Shown: piece after piece, positions 63,156 to 64,000 of the stretch | Position numbering within the stretch: the first letter of the stretch is position 1 | How the letters are laid out: each line of letters begins with the position of its first letter | NCBI GenBank assembly: GCA_902536555.1 | Contig: CACAXR010000001.1 | Coordinates: 1-64,000, forward strand | Length of the DNA stretch: 64,000 nt | Source: an uncultured Prochlorococcus sp. | GTDB lineage: Bacteria; Cyanobacteriota; Cyanobacteriia; PCC-6307; Cyanobiaceae | Reading direction: 5' to 3' | The notes under the pieces: model-generated | Told to the model about the DNA's origin: nothing | The model's database searches: none | The model's input: the letters and a program-made list of their open reading frames with translations, nothing else | Program-made: the position numbers and the translations under genes

Positions 63156-64000
63156 TTATTTAGAGGTGTATGCGGCTCTTTTTCGTTCTAGTAATAACGG
63201 AACTGCAACACAAGCCACATTCAATGATTCTACAATCTCACTATGCGGAATTGTAATTGTTTCATTAAAAGCTTCTTGAATTTTTTTATGAATACCTTGA
63301 CCTTCATTACCCAAAATTAATGCTGTACGTCTAGACCAATCAACTTCCCAGTAAGGTTTTGAAGGTTTTTTTGAACTCTCATTATGGCTACTAGTAGAGA
63401 AAATCTTAAATCCTACATTTGATAATTCAGACAAAGTCTTAAGTAAAGAATTTAATATTTCTTCTTCAATGCCATCAAATCTTAAAAATGGCAGATGAAA
63501 AACTGCACCTGAGGATGCTCTTAATACCTTTTGGCCTAATGGGTGCGCACCTCCAGCTAAAAAAATTGCATTGACACCCGCAGCTAAAGCGGTTCTAAAT
63601 AGATTACCCATATTCCCAGGATCTTGAATTCTGTCGAGAACAAGAACAAAATCATCTTTTCTATTAAATTGATAATTAGGTATTGCTGAAATCTCTACTA
63701 AAGCTGCTATTCCATCTGGATTAATTGTTGAAATCGCAGATGCCAAGACTTCCTCTGAGACAATATTTATTAATGACTCATCAAATTTTTTGCTTAGATT
63801 TTGATTCTTTCTTAGCCATTTTTCGGTAACTAAAATCTTAGAGGGATTTTTTCCAGACTTCAGCAATTCTTCAATGAGATGTGTACCCTCTATGCAAAAA
63901 AAGTCTTGATCTTTTGGAGATGATCCTCTTTTAAATGATCTAAATCTTTTAACTAGATTATTGTTTTTACTAGTTATTTTTAAAAAAGTATTTTCTATGA
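63156..64000 (-). CDS. SpoU/TrmH-family RNA 2'-O-methyltransferase, 5' end cut by the window
   Basis: The track starts at 63,866 (TTG), but the frame is open to the window end, with ITSKNNNLVKRFRSF and FFCIEGTHLIEELLKSG as the typical substrate-binding N-terminus, so the gene starts beyond 64,000. The SPOUT methylase part is complete: LVLDRIQDPGNMGNLFRTALAAGV (motif 1), ALILGNEGQGI (motif 2) and IPHSEIVESLNVACVAVPLLLE (motif 3). It 2'-O-methylates rRNA or tRNA; the target is unknown. It is the first visible gene of the lpdA-trpC strand. Confidence 0.9.
   Translation of the reverse strand, partial: IENTFLKITSKNNNLVKRFRSFKRGSSPKDQDFFCIEGTHLIEELLKSGKNPSKILVTEKWLRKNQNLSKKFDESLINIVSEEVLASAISTINPDGIAALVEISAIPNYQFNRKDDFVLVLDRIQDPGNMGNLFRTALAAGVNAIFLAGGAHPLGQKVLRASSGAVFHLPFLRFDGIEEEILNSLLKTLSELSNVGFKIFSTSSHNESSKKPSKPYWEVDWSRRTALILGNEGQGIHKKIQEAFNETITIPHSEIVESLNVACVAVPLLLERKRAAYTSK

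Noticed and set aside
1-64000. CRISPR array, integrase, transposase or prophage genes
   Set aside because: No regularly spaced direct repeats and no recombinase-like or phage-like protein was found in any frame; mobility is inferred only from tRNA fragments and repeats.

Overview
This window looks like a chromosome segment of a high-light adapted Prochlorococcus. That is inferred from very low GC by eye, tight gene packing with many ATGA overlaps, frequent TTG/GTG starts, and a marine-picocyanobacterial gene set: nickel superoxide dismutase with its protease and a nickel-transporter-like gene, an Arc6/Ftn2 division protein, an N-terminally extended ThiE, a group 2 sigma factor, and DUF3611, DUF3122 and TIGR03792 proteins. 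No strain can be named from sequence alone. Both window ends cut genes: a WbuC-like cupin at the left and a SpoU-type RNA methyltransferase at the right.

Region 1 (1 to about 28,100) is a hypervariable surface-polysaccharide island. Its left part (1-4715) is a plus-strand run: cupin, radical SAM/SPASM enzyme, Glf-like flavoprotein, 2OG-Fe(II) oxygenase, LIC12192-family protein and an MTA/SAH nucleosidase-like protein. Minus-strand sugar genes follow (epimerase, zinc dehydrogenase, methyltransferase, putative glycosyltransferase). Next is a nonulosonic (sialic-type) acid module: neuB-like, neuC-like and a stand-alone CBS pair on plus, then a neuA-like CMP-sugar synthase, a 4-epimerase and a capsule-type protein on minus.

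The middle of the island (15,188-23,423) has the most unusual architecture. An intact tRNA-Ala(GGC) at 15,658-15,730 is accompanied by three partial tRNA-Ala copies (15,443; 17,220; 18,300). One carries a different but self-complementary T-arm, so it is probably a foreign allele. Two single-gene cassettes, a PhyH-type dioxygenase and a TylF-type methyltransferase, lie between tRNA copies. A separate direct repeat of about 100 bp (15,900 and 23,179) brackets the whole plus-strand cargo. This resembles serial integration at a tRNA followed by decay. No integrase is present in the window. The rest of the island holds a nucleotidyltransferase/kinase plus nucleotidyltransferase/HAD pair, glycosyltransferases, an overlapping pair (NTase fold plus DGxHR protein), a sugar N-formyltransferase, a zinc-finger methyltransferase, and a WecA/MraY-type initiating transferase at the border.

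Region 2 (about 28,300-64,000) is conserved core: lexA, argF, ftsH, ribD, cobL, nadK, pheS, surE, ribF, thiE-thiS, larB, a trmD-ispF single ORF, era, a Bax-inhibitor-like gene, phoH, rpsP, ffh, the Arc6 homologue, pdhA, a sigma factor, nnr, mnmA, lnt, an FKBP, sodN-sodX-sodT, trpC, lpdA and the SpoU gene. Points of note are the TrmD-IspF fusion, a sodX whose catalytic serine lies upstream of the only ATG, two LexA-box-like sites at lexA, an 18-bp tandem repeat in ffh, and two very short genes missing from the ORF track.
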